From positions 124,001 through 188,000 of the forward strand of contig JADJVC010000010.1 of NCBI GenBank assembly GCA_016710685.1: a DNA stretch of 64,000 nt. Reading direction: 5' to 3'. The DNA is from Flavobacteriales bacterium (GTDB lineage: Bacteria; Bacteroidota; Bacteroidia; Flavobacteriales_F; PHOS-HE28). Position numbers and translations under genes: made by a program. Under the pieces are notes generated by a model. The model ran no database searches. It saw only the letters and a list, made by a program, of their open reading frames with translations, and was not told where the DNA came from. Of the stretch, positions 34,258 to 42,465 are shown in pieces; within the stretch, counting starts at the first letter, position 1, and every line of letters starts with the position of its first letter.

Positions 34258-36285
34258 CTATCGATAGACGGCGAACTCCAGATCCTCAAATACGATTCCC
34301 GACGCGCCGGGATTCCACAGGTACAGATCGAACACCGTTCCGGCTGGTGATATGGGCAGTTCCAGGAACGCGCTGTCCACTGCCCACGACCCGACTGGTC
34401 GGCCAGCACCGTTCAGTGGGATGTTCTTGTAGAATCCCTCTCTTGTGCCGTTCAACGTCAATATCAATTCGCACTTCCGGTCATCACGCCGAAGCAGCCG
34501 GTAGTGGATCGAAACCAGTCTGGGTTTTACATCGAGGCCGGGTAGATTCTCCGTACGGAATGAAAGGGCGTACTCCTGTTTGCTGTCCAGTTCAAACCGG
34601 CCGGACCCCATGCCACTGTCCGCGGGCAGGATCGACCACGCAGGGTTCGTGCCTTCTGGTGCGGTGATCCGGGCATGAAGAACGGGTTTGCTTGCATCCA
34701 CACCCATGAAACAGTAGAGATCACGGGCCGTATCCGGAGATATCGGAACGCAAACCGAAATACGGCCGTTGTCCCCGATTTTCTTCAAATGGTGTGTGAT
34801 CTCCGGATATTTCCGCCAAGTTTCTGCGAGAAAAGTGTTGTTCTGGATCACCACGACATCAGCATCCCATTCCATTGCGAGCTGTATGTCTTCAGCCCGC
34901 CATCCCATCAGCGCGTAGCCTTTGCGGTTCAGCAGAATGAAAGGGAGGTTTGGTGCAGGAGTGTTAAGTACGAGCACTTTCGCGGATTTCGCCACACCCA
35001 AAGCATCCAGCAGCGTACCGCCTCCGGTGAAGTTGGCAATGCTGTTCGCGGTGTCGTCCCATGGGCCGGTGGCCATGCGCCCTTCCTGCGTTTTCACGGC
35101 GTTCAGTACCAAAGGCACCCCGATCGCTCCTGCGATGAGCAGCGCAAAGGTTTTGGTGGCCGGTCCGTATCGCCAGGTCTGGATCACCGAAAGCGCCCAA
35201 ACAAAAAGCAGGCAGATCGGCAGGAAGAACGTGTCCAAAAAATAATAGTCATGCGCCGGAAATTGCTGCCACATCAGCGCGGCGAACAAAGCGGAAGCGC
35301 CCAGCATGAGGGCGACCAGCAGTAAAAGCGTGTCTTGCCCACGTTGAGCAGTCGATCGGCGCATGAGCAAGGCGATGCAAGCGCCCAGCAACGCGGCACC
35401 GAACAGCACGTAATGCATCACGGAGAAATACTGGGTTCCCCAATTGGCGATCACCTCGGTCCAGATTAATTGAGCTTCTTCCAGGCTATGGGGTGGCAGG
35501 AAGTGGTCCAGAAAAATGGACCCGTACGCCTGTGTAAGCGCGCGGTTGTGCAAGTGCTGACCAACCAGAATGAGGACAGCCACAACGAAAGGCCACCGCC
35601 AAGCCCAAGGGCCAGTACGTTTGTTGAGGAGCCGCCACAATTCTGCCACGAGCACGGCTCCCAACGGGATCACATAAGTGGTGCGCGTCAATGCCGCCAA
35701 GGCAAGGAAGACAACTGCCCAAGCCAATAGCCGGAAGCGCGGCTCGCGCACGAAGCGCAGGTACAAGTATAGCCCGATGATGGCGTTGGCCAAGGACGGA
35801 ATACTTGGAAGGAAACCGGCTTGGTAGTAAACGAAAACCGGGGATGTGGCCGCAAAAAGCGTGGCCAAAAATGCGCGGGGTGCATCCGCGGTGAGCAGCA
35901 GTGCGAGCCTGAAAAAAAAGAAGAGCCCCAAGCAAGCATAGATCAACGCGTACAAGCGGAACACCGCCGGACCTGAGTTGCCGGTAATGTGCATGATCGC
36001 CGCGATCGCGAATTCATGCAAAGGCGCATCCACGGCGGTGATGGAAGTGGCATCAGCGGTTTTCCAATCGTTTGGGAACTGATGATTGAACGTGAACGTT
36101 TCGGGGTGCCACAAGTCGAAGCCGTTGTTGATGAATCCCAACGCCAAGGCATACCGGTCCGCCTGCGCCCAAGCATGCACATGGGACGGGAGATCCCGCA
36201 GATGTTTCAAATGGAAGAACAGGCCCAATGCGAGAATGGCTCCGGCCACAAGCAGGTTCCCGAGGTACTTGTTCCGTCCGTACAT
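34258..36285 (-). CDS. GT39-like polytopic membrane glycosyltransferase
   Basis: 675 residues with about ten transmembrane helices and a soluble C-terminal domain of about 250 residues. The N-terminal pattern (hydrophobic helix, then LPSHVHAWAQADRYALALGF, later DAPLHEFAIAAIMHITG) fits the GT-C fold of dolichyl-phosphate-mannose type transferases, which use a lipid-linked sugar on the periplasmic side. The C-terminal part (GRFELDSKQEYALSF, VFDLYLWNPGASGIVFEDLEF) looks like a beta-sandwich. The start is the ATG at 36285; a GTG at 36291 is the alternative. It begins 9 nt after the pdxA stop, so is likely co-transcribed. Acceptor and donor are unknown. Confidence 0.75.
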   Translation of the reverse strand: MYGRNKYLGNLLVAGAILALGLFFHLKHLRDLPSHVHAWAQADRYALALGFINNGFDLWHPETFTFNHQFPNDWKTADATSITAVDAPLHEFAIAAIMHITGNSGPAVFRLYALIYACLGLFFFFRLALLLTADAPRAFLATLFAATSPVFVYYQAGFLPSIPSLANAIIGLYLYLRFVREPRFRLLAWAVVFLALAALTRTTYVIPLGAVLVAELWRLLNKRTGPWAWRWPFVVAVLILVGQHLHNRALTQAYGSIFLDHFLPPHSLEEAQLIWTEVIANWGTQYFSVMHYVLFGAALLGACIALLMRRSTAQRGQDTLLLLVALMLGASALFAALMWQQFPAHDYYFLDTFFLPICLLFVWALSVIQTWRYGPATKTFALLIAGAIGVPLVLNAVKTQEGRMATGPWDDTANSIANFTGGGTLLDALGVAKSAKVLVLNTPAPNLPFILLNRKGYALMGWRAEDIQLAMEWDADVVVIQNNTFLAETWRKYPEITHHLKKIGDNGRISVCVPISPDTARDLYCFMGVDASKPVLHARITAPEGTNPAWSILPADSGMGSGRFELDSKQEYALSFRTENLPGLDVKPRLVSIHYRLLRRDDRKCELILTLNGTREGFYKNIPLNGAGRPVGSWAVDSAFLELPISPAGTVFDLYLWNPGASGIVFEDLEFAVYR

Positions 36286-36294
36286 GGGCACGGA

Positions 36295-37365
36295 TTACCG
36301 TTCCTTCCGCTCCTTCTCGCGTTTCTGCGGTTGCAGCGGATTGGCCGTCATGGCCTTAAAAGCTTCGCGGTTACGCAGAATGTCGCAGGCCAGCCACACC
36401 GCATGGCGGAACGAACCCTCATCGGCCATGCCTTTGCCGGCGATGTCCAGCGCGGTGCCATGGTCCGGGCTGGTGCGCACGATGGGCAGCCCGGCGGTAT
36501 AGTTCACGCCATTGCCAAAGCTGAGCGCTTTGAAAGGTGCCAGCCCTTGGTCGTGATACATGGCCAGCACGCCATCGAATTGCTTGTAAGCGCTGCTCCC
36601 GAAAAAGCCGTCGGCAGGGTAGGGGCCCATGGCAATGATGCCTTCATCGTTCAGTTTCCGCACGGCGGGTGCTATGCGCTCTTTGTCCTCACTACCAAGC
36701 GTCCCGCCGTCGCCGGCATGTGGATTAAGGCCGAGCAGCGCAATGCGCGGCGCGTTTATGCCGAAATCACGGATCAAGCTTTGGTGCATCAAGCGGGCTT
36801 TCACCAGGATGCGTTCGGTGGTGATCGCTTCCGCGACATTGCGCAACGGCACGTGGCCGGTAACGGTGCCCACGCGGAGGTCATCACTCACCAACAGCAT
36901 CAGCACGTCGGGTTCGCCGCCGGCCATGTGGGCCAGGAATTCAGTGTGGCCGGGAAACTTGAAACCGGCCATTTCCATGCTGTGTTTATCGATCGGCGCG
37001 GTAACCAAAGCATCGATCTTTCCGGAGGTGAGGTCCTGTGCGGCGGCCTCTAAGCTCATGATAGCAAAGCGCGCCTCTTCCCCGCTGGGGTGGCCCAGTT
37101 GAATGTTGGTCTCTTCTTCCCAAGCGTGCACCACGTTGAATTTTTTGGGCACGGCATCCTGTGCATCGGCGATGCCGTTTACCTGCATTTGCTCCAGCCC
37201 GGGAACGGTTTTGCGGTGCAGGCTCACGGCCTTCGCCCCGCAGTAGAGGATCGGCGTAAGGTCCAGCATCATGCGCGGGTCCTCGAAGGTTTTCAGCACC
37301 ACTTCAAGACCGACGCCGTTGAGGTCGCCGCAGCTTATGCCGATACGGATGGAAGAGGAGTTCAT
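36295..37365 (-). CDS. pdxA: 4-hydroxythreonine-4-phosphate dehydrogenase
   Basis: Oxidises 4-phosphohydroxy-L-threonine with NAD in the DXP-dependent vitamin B6 pathway. 356 residues. Motifs are IGISCGDLNGVGLEV, metal and substrate stretches FPGHTEFLAHMAGG, LLGLNPHAGDGG, DGVLAMYHDQGLAPFK and RTSPDHGTALDIAGKG. The C-terminal tail is Lys/Arg/Glu-rich and dispensable-looking. The start overlaps the M17 peptidase stop by ATGA, and the GT39-like gene follows closely. Confidence 0.95.
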   Translation of the reverse strand: MNSSSIRIGISCGDLNGVGLEVVLKTFEDPRMMLDLTPILYCGAKAVSLHRKTVPGLEQMQVNGIADAQDAVPKKFNVVHAWEEETNIQLGHPSGEEARFAIMSLEAAAQDLTSGKIDALVTAPIDKHSMEMAGFKFPGHTEFLAHMAGGEPDVLMLLVSDDLRVGTVTGHVPLRNVAEAITTERILVKARLMHQSLIRDFGINAPRIALLGLNPHAGDGGTLGSEDKERIAPAVRKLNDEGIIAMGPYPADGFFGSSAYKQFDGVLAMYHDQGLAPFKALSFGNGVNYTAGLPIVRTSPDHGTALDIAGKGMADEGSFRHAVWLACDILRNREAFKAMTANPLQPQKREKERKER

Positions 37366-38489
37366 TTGGCCGTTGCGCGGCGTTTGATGAATGCATGGAG
37401 CAGGCGCACGCCCACCGCGGTGCCGCCTTTTGTGCGGTAGTGGTCGCGCTTGTCGATGAAGGCGGGTCCGGCAATGTCGAGGTGGATGAATGGTTTTGAG
37501 GTGAAGCGCGCAAGGAATTTCCCGGCGGTGATCTGCCCGGCGTAGGGTCCGCCGATGTTCTTCAGGTCGGCCACGTCGCTTTTCAGTTCTTCGTCGTATT
37601 CATCCCAGAACGGCATGCGCGCCACGCGCTCGAATACGTGGTCAGCAGCGTTTTCCAAGCGTTGGAATTGCGCTTCCGGCGCGGTGCCCATGGTAACGGT
37701 GGCGAAGGTGCCGATGGCGCGCACGGCGGCCCCGGTGAGCGTGGCCACGGTGATGATGGTCTCTGCGTCGTAGCGTTCGCCGTAGCTTAAAGCATCAGCG
37801 AGGATCAAACGGCCCTCGGCATCGGAGTTCAGGTTTTCAACGGTAAGGCCATTGTGCATGCGCATCACGTCGCCGGGGGCGAAGGCGATGCCGCCGGGCC
37901 GGTTGTCGGTTGAAGGCACCAGGCCGATCACATGGACAGGTTCCTTGCTTTTCGCCGTGGCCACCATGGCGCCGATCACAGCGGCGGAGCCTGCCATGTC
38001 GCACTTCATGGAATCCATGCTGTTGGCGGTGGGCTTCAGGCTGAGGCCGCCCGTGTCGTAAGTAACGCCTTTGCCCACCAGCACCACGGGCTTTTTGTTC
38101 ACCGCATTTTTCGGCTTCCATTCCATGATGATGAACACCGGCGGATCAATGCTGCCTTGGTTCACGGCGAGCAATCCGCCCATGCGTTCGGCGATGATCT
38201 GCTTCTTGTCCATCACCTTCACGCTGAACCCGGCCTCCTTGCCCAAGCGTTGCACCTCCGTGCCGAGCTGCACGGACGTGAGCGATGAATACGGCTGGTT
38301 CACCAGGTCGCGGGCGGTGCATGCCGCTTGGCAGGTGTCCGCCAATTCTTGAAGTGCCGCAGCGGAAACTTCCGATGCCGAAATGGATAATTTACCCAGC
38401 GCCTTCGGAATGTCCTTCGTCTTAGAGCGCAGTGAAAACGTAGCTGCCCAACACGGCTCCTTCAACGAAAGCAAGCGTGGCTTCAGCAT
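37362..38489 (-). CDS. M17 leucyl aminopeptidase, catalytic part (frameshifted)
   Basis: The catalytic domain of a cytosolic zinc/manganese leucine aminopeptidase. Motifs are VLVGKGVTYDTGGLSLKP (metal Lys and Asp), MKCDMAGSAAVIGAM and the family signature NSDAEGRLILADAL. Up to about 38440 the frame is not genuine coding: true homology starts near LRSKTKDIPKALGK, and the N-terminal domain lies in another frame (38422-38799). One extra base near 38435, such as a T in GTTTTC, would restore a single protein of 478 residues, the normal length. The stop overlaps pdxA by ATGA. Confidence 0.85.
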   Translation of the reverse strand: MLKPRLLSLKEPCWAATFSLRSKTKDIPKALGKLSISASEVSAAALQELADTCQAACTARDLVNQPYSSLTSVQLGTEVQRLGKEAGFSVKVMDKKQIIAERMGGLLAVNQGSIDPPVFIIMEWKPKNAVNKKPVVLVGKGVTYDTGGLSLKPTANSMDSMKCDMAGSAAVIGAMVATAKSKEPVHVIGLVPSTDNRPGGIAFAPGDVMRMHNGLTVENLNSDAEGRLILADALSYGERYDAETIITVATLTGAAVRAIGTFATVTMGTAPEAQFQRLENAADHVFERVARMPFWDEYDEELKSDVADLKNIGGPYAGQITAGKFLARFTSKPFIHLDIAGPAFIDKRDHYRTKGGTAVGVRLLHAFIKRRATAK

Positions 38490-38799
38490 CGTTCTGCAGG
38501 CTGATCACTTGTGCGCTTTCCCGCTTCATGGCGATCAACTTCAATGCCATGGTGTTGCCCGCCACGCGTGCCTGCTCCAACTGCTTGGAGCGGTCGCCTT
38601 TTTTAATTTGATGGACCATCACCAGCCTTCCGCTGATGTCGCACAACGCGGGGCCGTCGCCCTTGAGCTGCTCCAGGATGTACTGGCGGTCGTTGCGTAC
38701 CAAGTCGATGTTGCGCAGCTCGCTGGTATCGGAGAGGATCACCAAGGTATCCTTGCCGCTATTCGGCTTTGCGGATTTTGTGAGCTGCGGAATGGGCAT
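38422..38799 (-). CDS. M17 leucyl aminopeptidase, N-terminal part (frameshifted)
   Basis: From MPIPQLTKSAKPNSGKDTLVIL; codons further upstream run into a repeat element and are not family-like. It holds the N-terminal M17 domain (SDTSELRNIDLVRNDRQYIL, NTMALKLIAMKRES, ATLAFVEGAVLGSYVF) and stops soon after the point where the catalytic part takes over in another frame. Read with 37362-38489 it gives a complete enzyme if one base is removed. Confidence 0.8.
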   Translation of the reverse strand: MPIPQLTKSAKPNSGKDTLVILSDTSELRNIDLVRNDRQYILEQLKGDGPALCDISGRLVMVHQIKKGDRSKQLEQARVAGNTMALKLIAMKRESAQVISLQNDAEATLAFVEGAVLGSYVFTAL

Positions 38800-38878
38800 G
38801 GGAGCGTTGTTTGCGGTGGCCGAAGATAACGGGGGCACCGCTATCGGGTTTTCACCGCAAGTCTCATCTGATTTTTGA

Positions 38879-38975
38879 ACCGCAACGCTCGCCACGACCG
38901 CAACGAAATGCCGTTCACTATCGGTTTCGTAGAATTCCGTTGCGTACCCGTTGCGTTCGTTGCGCGCGTCGCGGT
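38879..38975. repeat. inverted-repeat element, family A copy 2
   Basis: 97 bp. The left arm starts ACCGCAACG at 38879, the right arm ends GTCGCGGT at 38975; 23 of 27 terminal bases pair. It lies upstream of the M17 gene, in the 370-bp gap before the CHU_C gene. This gap otherwise holds only more repeats. Confidence 0.8.
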
Positions 38976-39006
38976 AGCCCATTCCGCCGTAGGCGGCCAG
39001 CCTTTT

Positions 39007-39033
39007 CTTCGTGCCCTTCGTGTTCTTCGTGGT
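39007..39033 (+). repeat. family D arm: three 9-nt units
   Basis: CTTCGTGCC, CTTCGTGTT, CTTCGTGGT in perfect register. Same design as the arms of families A and C (three units, last one ending GGT) but with period 9. No left arm is present. Confidence 0.7.
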
Positions 39034-39037
39034 ATGG

Positions 39038-39074
39038 CTGTTGCGTTACCGTTGCGTCATTGCGCCGTTGCGGT
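39038..39074 (+). repeat. extra right arm of family A
   Basis: CTGTTGCGTTACCGTTGCG followed by TCATTGCGCCGTTGCGGT: 8-nt units ending GCGGT, close to the right arm at 55949-55983. It may pair at a distance with the left arm at 38879 to bracket copy 2 and the family D arm. Confidence 0.65.
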
Positions 39075-39169
39075 AGAAACTTTTTCCGACCACCGGTACC
39101 CCCGGATCCACCAACGGCAATCCCAGTCGCGGTCCCGTGCCCCGGAATTCCCGTACTTTGTATGCCCCT

Positions 39170-41830
39170 ATGAATTTCCTCCTGCGCGCTACCGTGGTAT
39201 TCCTGTTTTTTTCCGTGGCGTTGCTGGCGCGTGCAACGCACAACGAGGCGGGGGAGATCCTTGTGTGCCATGTCGGCGATCCCGGAAGCCTCACCTACGA
39301 GATCACGATCATTACCTACACCAACCCGCTTTCGCAGGCGGACAGGCCGGAGTTCATCGTGGATTGGGGTGATGGAACGCCCTTGGACACGATCCAACGT
39401 GATTCCGATGTCATCATTGACATAGCCGGGATAAGCACGCAGCGTAACCTCTACATTCAGACACACGTGTATCCTGGCCCCGGCGTATTCACCCTGCAAT
39501 ACATCGATCCCAATCGCGTGGCGGATGTGGTGAACATCCCCGGAGCGGTGAACGTGCCGATGTGTGTGCAGACGCAGATCGTGATCAGCACTGCGGGCAA
39601 CGATTGCACTCCGCAATTCCTCAACCCGCCCATACAGAACGCCTGCCTCGGCCACGTGTGGACGCACAACCCCGGCGCGTACGACACCGACGGCGACAGC
39701 CTCTCGTTCGAACCGATGGTCTGTTTAGGTGCCGATCAAGACAGCGACGGGTCCGGTGATCCCATACCGGGTTACAAATTCCCGAACGAAGTACTCCCCG
39801 GGGCGAACAACCAGTATGCCATTGATCCGGTCACGGGCACCATCACATGGGATGCGCCGCAGCTTACAGGCATCTACAACATCGCGTTCATCGTGCGGGA
39901 ATGGCGCTTCAATAGCCTTACCAACACGTGGGTCAACATCGGCTGGGTGGAGCGCGACATGCAGATCATCGTGATCCCCTGCAACGACCAACCGCCGGTG
40001 CTGGCGCAGGTGAACGACACGTGCATCGAGGCGGGCACCACGCTCACCTTCGGCGTGCAGGCCACCGATGCGGATGCCGGGCAGGTCATCACCTTAGGCG
40101 CAATTGGCGGGCCGTTCCAAGTGGGCAGTTCGCCCGCGGTATTCAATTCCACGCCGGCGCAGAACATCAGTTTCGGTACCTTCAGTTGGGCTACGAATTG
40201 CTCGCATGTGCGGCAGCAGCCTTACCAGGTCGTGTTCAGCGCCATCGACAATTACGGTCTGGTGCAGTTGCAGGATTATGAGACCATGTTCATCACGGTG
40301 GTGGCGCCTGCCCCACAAAATCCTTCCGCAACGCCGGACGCTAACGTGATGCAACTGGCATGGGACCCCAGCATATGCGGCAACGCCAACGGTTACAAGA
40401 TCTACCGCCGGCAAGGCTCTTACGGCTTCGTGCATGGCAATTGCGAAACGGGCGTGCCCGCCTACACCGGCTACCAGCTCATTGGCAACACCAGCGGGGT
40501 GAACAGCACCAGCTTCACCGATGTCGGTCTAGCATTCGGCATTACTTATTGTTACATGGTAGTGGCCACGTTCCCGGATTTTGCCGAGAGTTATGCCAGC
40601 ATCGAATTCTGCAGCATGCTGGAGCGCGATGTACCCATCATGACCCACGTAAGCGTGGGTGTAACGGACAACACCACCGGCGTGGACACCGTGCGTTGGA
40701 GCAATGCTTACGACCTGGATACCGTGCAGCATCCGGGTCCGTACCAGTTCAAATTGTTCCGTGGCGATGGGTTGAACATGGCCAACACGTTGATCCATAC
40801 GAGTACGCTTTCCAACTTCCTCGCGCATCCGGATACCGCCTTCACGGACATAGGCTTAGACACGCGCACCACCGGTCATGCCTACCGCGTAGAGCTTTAC
40901 GGCAACAATGGCGATTCGTTGATCGGTCCCAGCAACACGGCGAGCAGCGTGTTTTTGGTGGCGGAACCGAACGACGAACAAGTAACGCTGCACATCAACT
41001 ACCTAACGCCGTGGATCAACACGCAATTCGATGTGTACCGGCAGATCGGTGGCGTGTTCACCTTCATCGGGAGCACTGCGGAACCGGAGTTTGTGGACAC
41101 CGGCTTGGTGAACGGTCAGGAGTACTGCTACTACGTGAAAAGCACCGGCACGTATGATGATCCGGAAATTGTTTCGCCGCTCATCAACTTCAGCCAAGAG
41201 GCCTGCGCCACACCGGTGGACCTCACGCCGCCCTGCCCGCCCACGTTGGCCATCAACAACGATTGCGAGCTGCCATTGAACACGCTCACGTGGAACAACC
41301 CCAACAACAGTTGCGCGCACGACACCTGGCGCTACAACATTTACTTTACCGACAGCCTCGGCGGCGAACCGCTATTGATCTTCACCATCACCGGTGCCGG
41401 GGATACGGTGTTCACCCACACCGATGGCAGTTCCGTAGCAGGCTGCTACGTGGTTACCGCAATCGATTCCACCGGCAACGAAAGCGCGTTCAGCAACCAA
41501 GTGTGCGGCGACAACTGCCCGGAATACACGCTGCCGAACGTCTTCTCGCCCAATGGCGACCGCGTGAACGATCACTTCATTCCGTTCCCGTACGGTGGCG
41601 TGAAGGAGATCGACCTGCAAGTGTTCAACCGCTGGGGCCAAGTGGTCTTTACCACCAAAGATCCTGCGATCTTGTGGGACGGCACGCTCAACAACGGCGG
41701 CGAACCCGTGCCGGACGGCGTGTATTACTACGTGTGTACGGTGATCTTCAAGCGGCTCCAAGGCGACTTGCCCGAAGTGCTGAAAGGCTACGTCCACATC
41801 CTCGGCGGGAACCACACGCAGCAGAACTGA
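39170..41830 (+). CDS. CHU_C (T9SS type B) surface protein
   Basis: 886 residues. The ATG at 39170 opens a signal peptide (MNFLLRATVVFLFFSVALLARA). The first half resembles large Bacteroidota surface proteins with THNEAGEILVCHVG and an Ig/cadherin-like segment (PPVLAQVNDTCIEAGTTLTF). The middle has fibronectin type III-like repeats (QLAWDPSICGNANGYKIYRR). The end is a CHU_C 'gliding motility-associated' domain: LPNVFSPNGDRVNDHFIPF, LQVFNRWGQVVFTT, LWDGTLNNGGEPVPDGVYYYV. Exported by T9SS; function is probably adhesion or gliding-related. Its stop overlaps ribE by TGATG, an unusual coupling of a surface protein to a housekeeping gene. Confidence 0.88.
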   Translation: MNFLLRATVVFLFFSVALLARATHNEAGEILVCHVGDPGSLTYEITIITYTNPLSQADRPEFIVDWGDGTPLDTIQRDSDVIIDIAGISTQRNLYIQTHVYPGPGVFTLQYIDPNRVADVVNIPGAVNVPMCVQTQIVISTAGNDCTPQFLNPPIQNACLGHVWTHNPGAYDTDGDSLSFEPMVCLGADQDSDGSGDPIPGYKFPNEVLPGANNQYAIDPVTGTITWDAPQLTGIYNIAFIVREWRFNSLTNTWVNIGWVERDMQIIVIPCNDQPPVLAQVNDTCIEAGTTLTFGVQATDADAGQVITLGAIGGPFQVGSSPAVFNSTPAQNISFGTFSWATNCSHVRQQPYQVVFSAIDNYGLVQLQDYETMFITVVAPAPQNPSATPDANVMQLAWDPSICGNANGYKIYRRQGSYGFVHGNCETGVPAYTGYQLIGNTSGVNSTSFTDVGLAFGITYCYMVVATFPDFAESYASIEFCSMLERDVPIMTHVSVGVTDNTTGVDTVRWSNAYDLDTVQHPGPYQFKLFRGDGLNMANTLIHTSTLSNFLAHPDTAFTDIGLDTRTTGHAYRVELYGNNGDSLIGPSNTASSVFLVAEPNDEQVTLHINYLTPWINTQFDVYRQIGGVFTFIGSTAEPEFVDTGLVNGQEYCYYVKSTGTYDDPEIVSPLINFSQEACATPVDLTPPCPPTLAINNDCELPLNTLTWNNPNNSCAHDTWRYNIYFTDSLGGEPLLIFTITGAGDTVFTHTDGSSVAGCYVVTAIDSTGNESAFSNQVCGDNCPEYTLPNVFSPNGDRVNDHFIPFPYGGVKEIDLQVFNRWGQVVFTTKDPAILWDGTLNNGGEPVPDGVYYYVCTVIFKRLQGDLPEVLKGYVHILGGNHTQQN

Positions 41831-42417
41831 TGTTCACCGGCATCGTGGAAGAAGTGGCGGAAGTGCTGGAGGTGAAGAAAAGCGGCTCCAACACCGACCT
41901 CATTCTGCGTGCGCGCATGGCCCCGGAACTCCGCGTGGACCAAAGCGTGGCACACAACGGCGTATGCCTAACGGTGGTGGAAGTGCAAGGACAGAACTAC
42001 CGCGTAACCGCGGTTGAAGAGACCTTGCAACGCAGCAACCTCGGCACGCTGAAACCCGGCGACCGGGTGAACTTGGAGCGCAGCCTCCGCGTCGGCGACC
42101 GCTTGGACGGCCACATGGTGCAAGGGCACGTGGACACCGTGGTGGCCTGCTCAAAAGTGGAAAAGCGCAACGGCTCCTGGCTGTTCACGTTCGCGCTGCC
42201 GGAACAGGAGAAGATGCTCGTAGAGAAGGGCTCCATCTGCCTCAATGGTGTAAGCCTAACCATCGCCGCGGTCGATGCTAAAGGTTTCACCGTGGCGGTG
42301 ATCCCATACACGTATGCGCACACGACCTTTCGTTCGTTGGCTGTGGGAGCAAAAGTGAATGTGGAGTACGACGTGGTGGGAAAGTATGTGGCGCGGATGA
42401 TGGGGAAGCGATGTTAA
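41830..42417 (+). CDS. ribE: Riboflavin synthase alpha chain
   Basis: Dismutates two 6,7-dimethyl-8-ribityllumazine to riboflavin plus the pyrimidine. 195 residues from MFTGIVEEV, the universal family start. Two lumazine-binding repeats are visible: the first has VAHNGVCLTVVE, LQRSNLG and LERSLRVGDRLDGHMVQGHVD; the second has KGSICLNGVSLTI and YTYAHTTFRSLAVGAKVNVEYD. Length is a little below the usual 200-215. The start codon shares one base with the stop of the preceding CHU_C gene. It converges on the M1 peptidase gene; the 48-bp gap holds a run of nine C. Confidence 0.95.
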   Translation: MFTGIVEEVAEVLEVKKSGSNTDLILRARMAPELRVDQSVAHNGVCLTVVEVQGQNYRVTAVEETLQRSNLGTLKPGDRVNLERSLRVGDRLDGHMVQGHVDTVVACSKVEKRNGSWLFTFALPEQEKMLVEKGSICLNGVSLTIAAVDAKGFTVAVIPYTYAHTTFRSLAVGAKVNVEYDVVGKYVARMMGKRC

Positions 42418-42465
42418 CTGTCGCTGGCACAGGTCGAACAATAGGCCAACCGCCCCCCCCCACCT

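Noticed and set aside
42453..42461. run of nine C as a phase-variation tract
   Set aside because: It lies between the convergent ends of ribE and the M1 peptidase gene, not in a coding region or promoter.
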